Assembly (NCBI GenBank): GCA_018813085.1
Contig: JAHJCI010000216.1
Coordinates: forward strand, 1 to 8,769
Direction: 5' to 3'
Length of the DNA: 8,769 nucleotides
Origin: Candidatus Omnitrophota bacterium
GTDB lineage: Bacteria; Omnitrophota; Gorgyraeia; Gygaellales; JAHJCI01
Shown: in pieces, positions 1-5,800 of the stretch
Numbering within the stretch: the stretch's first letter is position 1
Layout: every line of letters starts with the position of its first letter
The notes under the pieces: model-generated
What the model was told of the DNA's origin: nothing
Database searches by the model: none
What the model saw: the letters and a program-made list of their open reading frames with translations, nothing else
Made by a program: the position numbers and the translations under genes

Positions 1-111
1 ATTATTGCAGTCAATCTTCTGATCGGAGATCCTCGAAGGCCAATTTCTGTAAGATAGAAATCGTCAGTATTTAATCTAGTCTAATTTTTAAGGTAGGCAG
101 CAGGAGTTTCA
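1..111. other. Left edge, no supported gene
   Basis: No complete gene is visible here. One forward frame stays open from base 1 to a TAG at 55-57 (18 codons ending GDPRRPISVR) and could be the tail of a gene beginning outside the window. Another forward frame stays open to a TAA at 71-73, so the choice between them is arbitrary. No terminator hairpin with a T-run is evident. The stretch leads directly into repeat copy A. Confidence 0.3.
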
Positions 112-227
112 GGGACGTTGCCTAAGGCGCCACCCTGTTGAATTATAACTGATTTGATATAAATCAGTTAAGGAAAGTGCATAGAATTCCCGCCATTTTT
201 ACTAACCGCTGTACGCTATACGCTAAA
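112..227 (+). repeat. Intergenic repeat, copy A
   Basis: This 116-bp stretch aligns over its whole length with 3885-4000, at roughly 80% identity by eye with a few small gaps. The longest shared run is 17 bp (135-151 against 3908-3924). Inside it, 146-155 and 161-170 form a perfect 10-bp inverted repeat with a 5-base loop. The right end holds three tandem heptamers of the form CGCTNNA (207-213, 214-220, 221-227). It contains no open frame of useful length. It lies upstream of the promoter of the radical SAM gene, so it is not part of that mRNA. Confidence 0.8.
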
Positions 228-239
228 CATTTAAATTCC

Positions 240-268
240 TTAACATTTTGAAACTCTGGTGATATAAT
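240..268 (+). promoter_or_regulatory. Promoter of the radical SAM gene
   Basis: A -35-like TTAACA (240-245) and a perfect -10 TATAAT (263-268) are separated by 17 bp, with a TG extension at 260-261 (TGATATAAT). Transcription should start near 275, leaving only about 10 bases before the start codon at 286, so the AAAGGA ribosome site at 275-280 would sit almost at the 5' end. Confidence 0.75.
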
Positions 269-285
269 TATAACAAAGGAAAATT

Positions 286-1863
286 ATGCTTAGCCAATCC
301 AAAAAAAGGTTCAGATTAAGAATCATTATTCCGGCATACCCTGCTTTTAATATTTATTCTTCGATTGCTAAGCAGACTACGGCCTTGGGGCCTGTATGTA
401 TAGCAAGCGTTGTCAATGAAATAGAGGGATGGGACGTCGAAATCATTGATGAGAATAATCTAAGGAGGTATGGGCCTAAGGGAGCCTCAGGCGGTGCTGA
501 CCACGAGTTTTTACAGTGCCACAGGCCTGCAGATGTCGTTGGATTTTACGGCGGGCTGACAAGCACTATACCACGGCTATATGAAATAGCAGGCTTTTAT
601 AAGAAAAAAGGAGTGATAACTATAGCAGGCGGGCAGCATTTTATTGAAGAAAATATAGCTGAAGCATTGAGTTCTAATATTGACTATGTAGTGATTGGTG
701 AGGCAGAAGAGACTATAAAATATCTTATTAAGGCCTTTGAAGGAAAAGAAGATATAGGCCAGGTTGAAGGTATCGCTTACTTAAAAGACGGCAAGGTAAC
801 TTTTACTCCCTCAAGAGAGCCGATTACGGATTTTGACAAGTTGCCTACGCCGAATTTCTCCCTGGTGCGTTTTGCAAAAATTAAATTATATCCTGTAGGC
901 AGGATTCGCGGCTGCGGTATGGACTGCGAATTTTGCACTGTCAAAGGAAAAGCTCGCAGCGCTTCTCCCGAGCGGCTGCTTGAGAATATCAGGTTTCTTC
1001 TGGAGACCAATGATGCAAGGCATTTTTTTATCGTTGATGACCTATTCGGCCAATATCGGGACGAAACAATACGCTTTTGCAATATGCTCAGAGATTATCA
1101 AAGAGAGGTGGGCAGGCGGCTGGATTTTACAGTACAGATCAGGTTGGATAAAGCAAAAGACCCGGAGTTGCTTAAGGCAATGCGTCAGGCCGGAATTAAT
1201 ACGGTGGCTATTGGCTTTGAATCACCGATTGAGGAAGAATTAGAAGCAATGAGAAAACACATTAAGCCTCAGGGCATGATTGATCTTGCGCATGCGTATC
1301 ATCGCATGGGCTTTTTGGTGCACGGTATGTTTATATTCGGGTATCCTCTTAGAGAAGGAGCAGCAATTAGATTATCCGCCAGTGAACGTATTAAGCGGTT
1401 TAGGGATTTTATTAAGAAAGCAAAGATCGATACCTTACAGGTACTCTTACCGGTTCCTTTACCCGGAACAGAGATGCGGCACAGGTTAAAGGACCAGAAC
1501 AGGATTTATTCAACTCAGGATATCGGGTGGGAATACTATGACGGTAATTTCCCTGTATTTGAACCTGATAAACCATTGACTGCCGATGAAATGCAGGTTT
1601 CGATACGTAAAATAATGGGCAGGTTCTACCAATTTCAATATATGTTTATGGTAGGAATACAAATTTTATCCTTTCCAGCCATATTCTTCTTCCTGCATAA
1701 TATTAATGCAGGATGGAGGAGGTGGTATCGGCCGTGGCGCAATAGTTTAAACCGCTTTGGCGGATGGTTAATCATAAAAGGGTGGACTTCAGAGCTTAAG
1801 AAAGGTGTATTTTCTCAAAGATTGAAAAAAGCGCAAAACAGCCTTAATAATAACAAAAAGTAG
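286..1863 (+). CDS. B12-binding-domain radical SAM protein
   Basis: This 525-aa protein has the BchE-like architecture: an N-terminal Rossmann-type cobalamin-binding domain (about residues 10-155), then a radical SAM TIM-barrel domain (about 200-400). The cluster motif is C210-x3-C214-x2-C217, which binds a 4Fe-4S cluster and uses S-adenosylmethionine to start radical chemistry. The ALGP-x-CIASVV (33-43), VEIIDENN (51-58) and IAGGQHF (113-119) stretches are typical of the cobalamin domain. I see no DxHxxG motif, so cobalamin may not be bound through a protein histidine; many family members lack it. The C-terminal part (about 452-471) is strongly hydrophobic and is followed by a basic, Trp-rich tail, suggesting membrane association. 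The start is ATG with AAAGGA 5 bases upstream. Members methylate or rearrange lipids, pigments, natural products or other substrates. The substrate cannot be read here, and no biosynthetic partner gene is adjacent. Confidence 0.9.
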   Translation: MLSQSKKRFRLRIIIPAYPAFNIYSSIAKQTTALGPVCIASVVNEIEGWDVEIIDENNLRRYGPKGASGGADHEFLQCHRPADVVGFYGGLTSTIPRLYEIAGFYKKKGVITIAGGQHFIEENIAEALSSNIDYVVIGEAEETIKYLIKAFEGKEDIGQVEGIAYLKDGKVTFTPSREPITDFDKLPTPNFSLVRFAKIKLYPVGRIRGCGMDCEFCTVKGKARSASPERLLENIRFLLETNDARHFFIVDDLFGQYRDETIRFCNMLRDYQREVGRRLDFTVQIRLDKAKDPELLKAMRQAGINTVAIGFESPIEEELEAMRKHIKPQGMIDLAHAYHRMGFLVHGMFIFGYPLREGAAIRLSASERIKRFRDFIKKAKIDTLQVLLPVPLPGTEMRHRLKDQNRIYSTQDIGWEYYDGNFPVFEPDKPLTADEMQVSIRKIMGRFYQFQYMFMVGIQILSFPAIFFFLHNINAGWRRWYRPWRNSLNRFGGWLIIKGWTSELKKGVFSQRLKKAQNSLNNNKK

Positions 1864-1952
1864 TAACTTAATTATTACAAACGCCCCTCTTAAGGCAGGA
1901 ATACTTTTAAGCTGTAACCCACGCTGCTAAAAATAAATAACAATAATTTTAG

Positions 1953-1980
1953 TTGAAAAAAGCTAATTTAGTTATAGAAT
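1953..1980 (+). promoter_or_regulatory. Probable promoter of the DUF5752-treT operon
   Basis: TTGAAA (1953-1958) and TAGAAT (1975-1980) are 16 bp apart, each one mismatch from the sigma-70 consensus. Unlike the other promoters of this window it has no TG extension. It would give a leader of about 33 bases before the start at 2020, where AAGGGAG (2006-2012) is the ribosome site. The remainder of 1864-2019 shows only a weak match to the post-stop repeat core (1882-1905, containing CTTAAGGCAGG). Confidence 0.5.
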
Positions 1981-2019
1981 TATCTGCTGTAAATAGGCTA
2001 TAGATAAGGGAGTATCAAG

Positions 2020-2664
2020 ATGAAAGAATTCAACTTTATGGGTTGCGTAGAAATCAGAGAACTCTTAGGCAAGAGTGCTGATAACGAGCAGGAGCTGATG
2101 GAGCTTATCGAAGAGGTGCCTGTAGACTCGATCTATTACCATACCCATAGTTATTTCCTAAGGCATTTTTATATTACGGGCCCCTATCCCAATGATTTTG
2201 CTAATTGGGCGGCAATCCAGGTAAGAGACAGGGTGCTCGGTGAGAAGTTGGGCATACTTACTCCTTCAAGCGAAAAAGACCTGGAAGACATCAGGTCTGA
2301 ATTGATAGAAATTATTGATAACCATCTTTCCTCTATCAAGATTGTGCCTGGCGTTGTTTATGGCCAAGCGTTTTATTTTATGCAGTCTAAAATTATCGAA
2401 GTTCCTACGGGCCCCTCAGTCTCTAATTTAGATGAATTCTACCAGGCGCTTAAAACCGTAGATGCCAGCGCTATTTATAACCATGTTTTTGAGGCAAGGC
2501 TTCGGGACAGAAGAGGAAGAAGTGATTTTTCAATTTGGCTTGATGAGGTGCTGCAGAGGAAAGAGCTGGCGGATAAATTCGAAAAAATAGACAGTTATAT
2601 GTATAGCCTTGAAGGCTTAAGAACTAAGTTGATTGAATTGTGCAAACAAGAAGTTGAAAAATGA
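2020..2664 (+). CDS. DUF5752 family protein
   Basis: This 214-aa soluble protein shows the pattern I associate with DUF5752: an N-terminal F-x-F-x-GCVEIRELLG stretch (4-17), then IYYHTHSYFLRHF (38-50), then ND-FANW (58-63) with IQVRDRVLGEKLG following. The conserved His and Asp residues (H41, H43, H49, D59) make an enzyme or ligand-binding role conceivable, but no function is established that I know of. There is no signal peptide or membrane segment. Its stop overlaps the start of the trehalose synthase-like gene in an ATGA arrangement, so the two are translationally coupled. I recall DUF5752 genes commonly sitting beside TreT-type glycosyltransferases, which argues for a role in trehalose or glycoside metabolism. 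It could regulate or assist the glycosyltransferase. The start is ATG with AAGGGAG 7 bases upstream. Confidence 0.8.
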   Translation: MKEFNFMGCVEIRELLGKSADNEQELMELIEEVPVDSIYYHTHSYFLRHFYITGPYPNDFANWAAIQVRDRVLGEKLGILTPSSEKDLEDIRSELIEIIDNHLSSIKIVPGVVYGQAFYFMQSKIIEVPTGPSVSNLDEFYQALKTVDASAIYNHVFEARLRDRRGRSDFSIWLDEVLQRKELADKFEKIDSYMYSLEGLRTKLIELCKQEVEK

Positions 2665-3875
2665 GCAATAAGAATAATATTACACTGGATTCTTACAGGG
2701 AGATAGCGCCTAAGGGAACCATAGACTTGGCATATTGCCTTGCTGAGCATTTAAAGGGAAAATCCATTTTACACGTTAACTCAACCAAGCTCGGCGGAGG
2801 AGTCGCGGAAATGCTGCTTCGCCTGATTCCCATGTTTAATGACCTGGGTTTGAAGAGCCGTTGGGAAGTTATAGCAGGGACTCCGCTGTTTTATCAGACA
2901 ACCAAGAGTTTTCATAATGCATTGCAAGGGCAGGCTCAGGCTATCAGCAAGGAAATGTACGATGAGTACATTAAGGTCAACCAGCAAAATATTGAAAAAA
3001 TTCCGCTTGAAGCTGATTTAGCGGTTATTCATGACCCTCAGCCGGCAGGTTTCATATTAAAGAAGCCCAAGTTAGCCAAGTGGCTATGGCGCTGCCACAT
3101 AGATATCTCCCGGCCGCAGAGGAAGGTCTGGAATTTTTTGAAGAGCTATGTATCCAAGTACGACGGCGCTATTTTTTCCCTGCCCAGCTTTGCTCAAAAG
3201 CTCGATATTCCGCAGTTCCTTATTTATCCTTCAATTGACCCCTTAAGCGATAAGAATAGAGAGCTAAGCAGTGAAGAAATAAACAGTGTTTTAAATAAGT
3301 ACGGCATTCCGCAAGATAAGCCTATTATTTTACAGGTCTCGCGTTTTGACAGGTTCAAAGACCCTATAGGGGTAATAGAGGCCTATAAGCTGGCAAAAAA
3401 ATACAATGATTGTTATTTAATCCTTGCTGGCGGAAGCGCTACGGATGACCCTGAGGGCTTGCAGGTTTTAAATGAGGTGAGGCAGGCAGCAGATACTGAT
3501 AAGGATATTTTTCTTTTAGATTTGCCTCCTGATGCGAACATAGAAATCAATGCCCTGCAGAGGATAGCTACGATAATCCTGCAAAAGTCGACAAAAGAGG
3601 GTTTTGGGCTTACCGTTGCAGAAGCAATGTGGAAAGGCAAGCCCGTAATCGGAGGAGCTGTAGGAGGCATAGTTGTTCAGATTATTTATGGCCAGACCGG
3701 CTTTACGGTTAACTCGGTTGAAGGCTGCGCCAATAGAATACGTTTTTTATTGAATAACACGGAAGTTGTAACAGAGCTCGGCAAGAGAGCCAAAGAATAC
3801 GCCCGCAGAAATTTTCTAATCACAAGGCACCTTTGTGATTATTTAGCCTTAATAGACTATCTGCTTAGTAAATAA
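2661..3875 (+). CDS. treT: TreT-like trehalose synthase, GT4 glycosyltransferase
   Basis: This 404-aa GT-B fold glycosyltransferase resembles trehalose glycosyltransferring synthase (TreT), which joins NDP-glucose and glucose into trehalose in the cytoplasm. Visible TreT/GT4 features in order: HVNSTKLGGGVAEML (38-52), with the glycine-rich donor loop; AGTPLFYQTTKSFHN (72-86); HDPQPAG (124-130); WRCHID (143-148); QVSRFDRFKDP (225-235), the start of the C-terminal nucleotide-binding domain; and the E-x7-E retaining signature from E313 to E321 in KEGFGLTVAEAM. The length matches TreT. Start: ATG overlapping the DUF5752 stop by 4 nt. No TreP, OtsA, OtsB or trehalase gene is in the window, so the direction of use (synthesis or breakdown) is open. 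A related glucosyltransferase with another acceptor is the main alternative; trehalose specificity is inferred from family resemblance. Confidence 0.85.
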   Translation: MSNKNNITLDSYREIAPKGTIDLAYCLAEHLKGKSILHVNSTKLGGGVAEMLLRLIPMFNDLGLKSRWEVIAGTPLFYQTTKSFHNALQGQAQAISKEMYDEYIKVNQQNIEKIPLEADLAVIHDPQPAGFILKKPKLAKWLWRCHIDISRPQRKVWNFLKSYVSKYDGAIFSLPSFAQKLDIPQFLIYPSIDPLSDKNRELSSEEINSVLNKYGIPQDKPIILQVSRFDRFKDPIGVIEAYKLAKKYNDCYLILAGGSATDDPEGLQVLNEVRQAADTDKDIFLLDLPPDANIEINALQRIATIILQKSTKEGFGLTVAEAMWKGKPVIGGAVGGIVVQIIYGQTGFTVNSVEGCANRIRFLLNNTEVVTELGKRAKEYARRNFLITRHLCDYLALIDYLLSK

Positions 3876-3884
3876 TTAAGCTGG

Positions 3885-4000
3885 GGGACGTTCCCCAAGG
3901 CGACACTCTGTTGAATTATAACTGGTTTACATTAAATCAGTTAGGAAAAGCCTAGAATTCCCCCCCCATTTTCAGCAACCACTATCCAATTTACGCTAAA
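3885..4000 (+). repeat. Intergenic repeat, copy B
   Basis: Second 116-bp copy of the element at 112-227, starting 10 bases after the treT-like stop codon. It keeps the inverted repeat of copy A (arms 3919-3928 and 3934-3943) with one change that would be a G-U wobble in RNA. It also keeps the TAGAATTCC block and the final CGCTAAA heptamer, while the other two heptamers have decayed. It includes a run of eight C (3960-3967). At its left edge GGGGA (3884-3888) and TCCCC (3892-3896) form a small hairpin. There is no T-run, so I do not call a terminator. Confidence 0.8.
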
Positions 4001-4020
4001 GGCTAGATATTGAAATCACT

Positions 4021-4049
4021 TTACCATATTGGGATTGGGGTGGTATAAT
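4021..4049 (+). promoter_or_regulatory. Promoter of the first response regulator
   Basis: Perfect -10 TATAAT (4044-4049) with a TGG extension (4041-4043). A weak -35, TTACCA (4021-4026), lies 17 bp upstream. The start codon follows 22 bases after the -10 hexamer, with AGGAGG at 4057-4062 between them. Confidence 0.7.
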
Positions 4050-4071
4050 CAAGAAGAGGAGGGATTATAAA

Positions 4072-4449
4072 ATGAAAAAGATTTTGATCGTAGATGATGA
4101 CAGGGATATCCTGGATATTACCAAAAAGATATTAACCAGGGAAAACTTCCAGGTGCTCACCGCAGCAACCGGAGAAATGGCAGTAGATATTTGCCAAACT
4201 GACCAGCCGGACCTTGTTTTACTGGATATAGCTATACCTGACATCGACGGTTACGCTGCCTGTGAGAAGATAAGAAAAAATAATAAGACCAGGGACATAC
4301 CCGTACTTTTCCTGACCGGAAAGGAATTATTGCCGCAGGGTATAGATAAACATTGCCATGAGCTGAATGCAGCAGGATATATCTCTAAGCCTTTTGAGAT
4401 AAAAGAGTTATTAGAAAAGATAAGAGAGATCCTGGGCCCAAATGAATAG
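4072..4449 (+). CDS. Single-domain response regulator (REC only)
   Basis: This 125-aa protein consists only of a CheY-like receiver domain. It has the acidic Mg-binding cluster D8-D9-D10, the phosphoacceptor D52 in LVLLDIAIPDIDG, the switch residue T82 in VLFLTGK and the conserved lysine K106 in the canonical SKPF context. All catalytic positions are present, so it should be phosphorylated by a histidine kinase, but there is no DNA-binding or enzymatic output domain. It probably works as a phosphorelay intermediate or by binding a partner, in the cytoplasm. No kinase gene is adjacent. The start is ATG with AGGAGG (4057-4062) 9 bases upstream. It has its own promoter and is separated from the next receiver gene by about 325 bp, so the two are not a simple operon. 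Confidence 0.9.
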   Translation: MKKILIVDDDRDILDITKKILTRENFQVLTAATGEMAVDICQTDQPDLVLLDIAIPDIDGYAACEKIRKNNKTRDIPVLFLTGKELLPQGIDKHCHELNAAGYISKPFEIKELLEKIREILGPNE

Positions 4450-4465
4450 TATTCAGGGCGTTCCC

Positions 4466-4629
4466 ATGGTGATGCTCTATTTTAATACCCCGGACATCCG
4501 CACTATTCGATTTTTGAAGGAAGAAGGGTAATCTGCGCTGACAGCTCCTGGAATCCAGGAGGAAGCAAAATAATGGCAAGCATAGCCGTTAAAGGGGAGC
4601 CTGTCATCGTAGAGATAGCCCTGCAATAA
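4466..4629 (+). pseudogene. Possible small broken gene between the two receivers
   Basis: Two overlapping short frames read like one gene split by a single-base indel. An ATG at 4466 opens a frame ending at TAA 4529-4531 (21 codons, ending RFLKEEG). Another frame is open from 4486 to TAA 4627-4629 (47 codons, containing GRRVICADSSWNPGGSK). Joining them near 4515-4528 would give about 60 residues. I do not recognise the product. Alternatively only the last 18 codons are translated, from ATG 4573 (MASIAVKGEPVIVEIALQ) with AGGAGG at 4557-4562. That ribosome site lies inside a perfect 7-bp hairpin (4545-4551 with 4555-4561, loop AAT) and would be masked. The amino acid makeup looks protein-like, but at this length chance is not excluded. 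Confidence 0.3.
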
Positions 4630-4723
4630 AATAGCTCACTTGGGGTATTCCTTCAGGCGAGACTTCGATTCATTCCTGCTGCAGCCTTATAAGAAAACGC
4701 TTTCAAAACGCCTCCATCCGTAC
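4630..4723. other. Non-coding stretch with a weak repeat-core match
   Basis: No gene is seen. The sequence GGGGTATTCCTTCAGGCGAG at 4643-4662 resembles the start of repeat copies A and B (GGGACGTTCCCCAAGGCGAC). The block AAAACGCCTCCATCC (about 4705-4720) resembles ACAACGCCTCCCCCAAT at 7738-7754, downstream of the AsmA gene. Both similarities are weak and judged by eye. Confidence 0.3.
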
Positions 4724-4752
4724 TTATTATCTCGAAATTACTGTGCTATAAT
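4724..4752 (+). promoter_or_regulatory. Promoter of the second response regulator
   Basis: Perfect -10 TATAAT (4747-4752) with a TGC extension (4744-4746). The -35 region 17 bp upstream, TTATTA (4724-4729), is poor, so the extended -10 probably does most of the work. The start codon is 22 bases downstream of the -10, with AGGAG at 4761-4765. Confidence 0.65.
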
Positions 4753-4774
4753 TAAATTAGAGGAGTAGGTTCGG

Positions 4775-5173
4775 ATGATAGAAATTGAAGAAAAGTTTAA
4801 AATTCTTTTGGTTGACGATGAGCCTGATTTCATAGAGCCTATGGCCTTTTGGATGAGGGCAAACGGATATCTGGTGTCAATTGCTTCAAGCGGCAGGCAA
4901 GCCCTGCAGATGATTGAGGATAATCCGCCCGATATGGTTTTTCTGGATATCAGGATGCCGGTTATGGACGGTATTGAGACATTAAGGCATATCAGAGAAT
5001 TCGACCAGAAACTCCCCGTTATTATTGTTACCGCCTATCCTACGATCGAGTATTTTTCCAAGACGCAGGAACTTAATGTTTCCGGTTTTTTTGATAAAGA
5101 CGGCGATTTTGAGGAGCTGCGGAATGTGGTTAACCTTACCCTTAATACCTATAAAAAACTCTGGAATAAATAG
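4775..5173 (+). CDS. Single-domain response regulator with altered beta5 lysine context
   Basis: This 132-aa stand-alone receiver domain has an acidic pocket D14-D15-E16, phosphoacceptor D58 in VFLDIRMPVMDG, and switch T86 in VIIVTAYPT. The region after beta5 departs from the norm: the conserved lysine is expected in a K-P-F context, but here the sequence is SGFFDKDGDFEEL (103-115). K108 is the likely equivalent, shifted into an acidic loop with no following proline. Phosphorylation is still plausible, but the signalling face (alpha4-beta5-alpha5) should differ from that of the receiver at 4072. No output domain, membrane segment or kinase neighbour is present. The start is ATG with AGGAG 9 bases upstream. 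It is probably a phosphate-accepting adaptor; the partner is unknown. Confidence 0.88.
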   Translation: MIEIEEKFKILLVDDEPDFIEPMAFWMRANGYLVSIASSGRQALQMIEDNPPDMVFLDIRMPVMDGIETLRHIREFDQKLPVIIVTAYPTIEYFSKTQELNVSGFFDKDGDFEELRNVVNLTLNTYKKLWNK

Positions 5174-5183
5174 CCCTCCCAGG

Positions 5184-5282
5184 CCTGCCTTAAGGCAAGC
5201 ACCCGCTTGATTGCGAATAACCTATAATAAATTAGTTAGAGCATAGCCATAAAATCTCTCTCTAAAATTCCCTGTCATTTTT
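5184..5282 (+). repeat. Degenerate repeat, copy C
   Basis: A diverged relative of copies A and B, just after the stop of the second receiver. Its left end is a perfect 12-bp palindrome, TGCCTTAAGGCA (5187-5198), matching the GCCTAAGGC core of copy A. It is followed by a CACCCtGTTGAATT-like stretch (5199-5214), AAATTAGTTAGAG (compare AAATCAGTTAAGG) and AAAATTCCCTGTCATTTTTA (compare AGAATTCCCGCCATTTTT). The hairpin is only partly retained. Its right end runs into the -35 of the EamA gene promoter. Identity with A is clearly lower than between A and B. Confidence 0.5.
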
Positions 5283-5300
5283 AGATTCTGGTGGTATAAT
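5272..5300 (+). promoter_or_regulatory. Promoter of the EamA gene
   Basis: Perfect -10 TATAAT (5295-5300) with a TGG extension (5292-5294). CTGTCA (5272-5277), a four-of-six match to the -35, lies 17 bp upstream. The start codon follows 26 bases after the -10, with AAGGAG at 5316-5321. Confidence 0.7.
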
Positions 5301-5326
5301 TAGTCAAAAATTAGAAAGGAGAGAGT

Positions 5327-5749
5327 ATGAATGCTTTTATCTGGGCTTTGTTAGCTGCTTCTATTTGGGGTATCGTGCCTTTATTGGAAAAACTGGGATT
5401 AGCAAAGGTAGAGCCTTTAGTGGGAGTATTTTACAGGTCTCTTGGAGTAGTAGTCGGGCTGCTTTTGCTGGGTGCGTTTATGCTCAAGCCTCAGCAGATT
5501 AAAGCAATAGATTTACGCTCTGCGGGCTTTCTTATTTTGGGAGGTTTTCTTGCCAGTATCTTAGCTCAAATTTGTTTTTACAACAGTTTGAAAATCGGAG
5601 AGGTTTCAAGGGTGGTTCCTATATCAGGAAGTTATCCGCTGATAGCGTTTATGCTGGGAATGTTAATTTTAGGAGAATCGGTAAGCCTTATTAAGGCAGC
5701 CGGGGCATTATTGATAGTGCTGGGAATATGGGCACTTAAAATGGGCTAG
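5327..5749 (+). CDS. Half-size EamA/DMT-superfamily membrane protein
   Basis: This 140-aa integral inner-membrane protein holds one EamA domain. Five hydrophobic segments are visible, at about 3-20, 32-53, 65-86, 95-116 and 120-138. The C-terminal half has the EamA pattern VVPISGSYPLIAFMLGMLIL followed by LGESVSLIKAAGALLIVLGI (about 96-134), with G-E at 116-117 at the usual helix junction. Classical DMT transporters carry two EamA repeats and about ten helices in roughly 300 residues. This single repeat resembles small members that act as homodimers or with a second half-size subunit. The substrate cannot be read. The start is ATG with AAGGAG 5 bases upstream. The AsmA-family gene follows after 51 bases with no terminator or strong promoter between, so cotranscription is likely. 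Confidence 0.85.
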   Translation: MNAFIWALLAASIWGIVPLLEKLGLAKVEPLVGVFYRSLGVVVGLLLLGAFMLKPQQIKAIDLRSAGFLILGGFLASILAQICFYNSLKIGEVSRVVPISGSYPLIAFMLGMLILGESVSLIKAAGALLIVLGIWALKMG

Positions 5750-5800
5750 TATCTCTAGCCAGGAAAACATAATTAAATAATATTTAACAGGTGTATAAAA

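Noticed and set aside
1..57. C-terminal tail of an upstream gene
   Set aside because: Eighteen open codons at a window edge are not enough to support a gene, and another frame is open even longer.
112..227. Riboswitch or leader RNA for the radical SAM gene (for example a cobalamin riboswitch)
   Set aside because: The promoter at 240-268 lies downstream of it, so it is outside the mRNA. It also lacks cobalamin riboswitch features and has a second copy in front of an unrelated receiver gene.
207..227. CRISPR-like or microsatellite array
   Set aside because: Only three degenerate 7-mers without spacers; no CRISPR repeat-spacer structure exists in the window, and no cas gene.
980..1243. 87-codon + strand frame inside the radical SAM gene
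   Set aside because: Alternate-frame shadow within the radical SAM domain; the true frame carries the family motifs.
3884..3896. Small hairpin after the treT-like stop as a terminator
   Set aside because: Only a 5-bp stem with no T-run; it is better explained as the start of repeat copy B.
4545..4561. Terminator after the first receiver gene
   Set aside because: The 7-bp hairpin is followed by GAAGCAAAATAATGG rather than a T-run.
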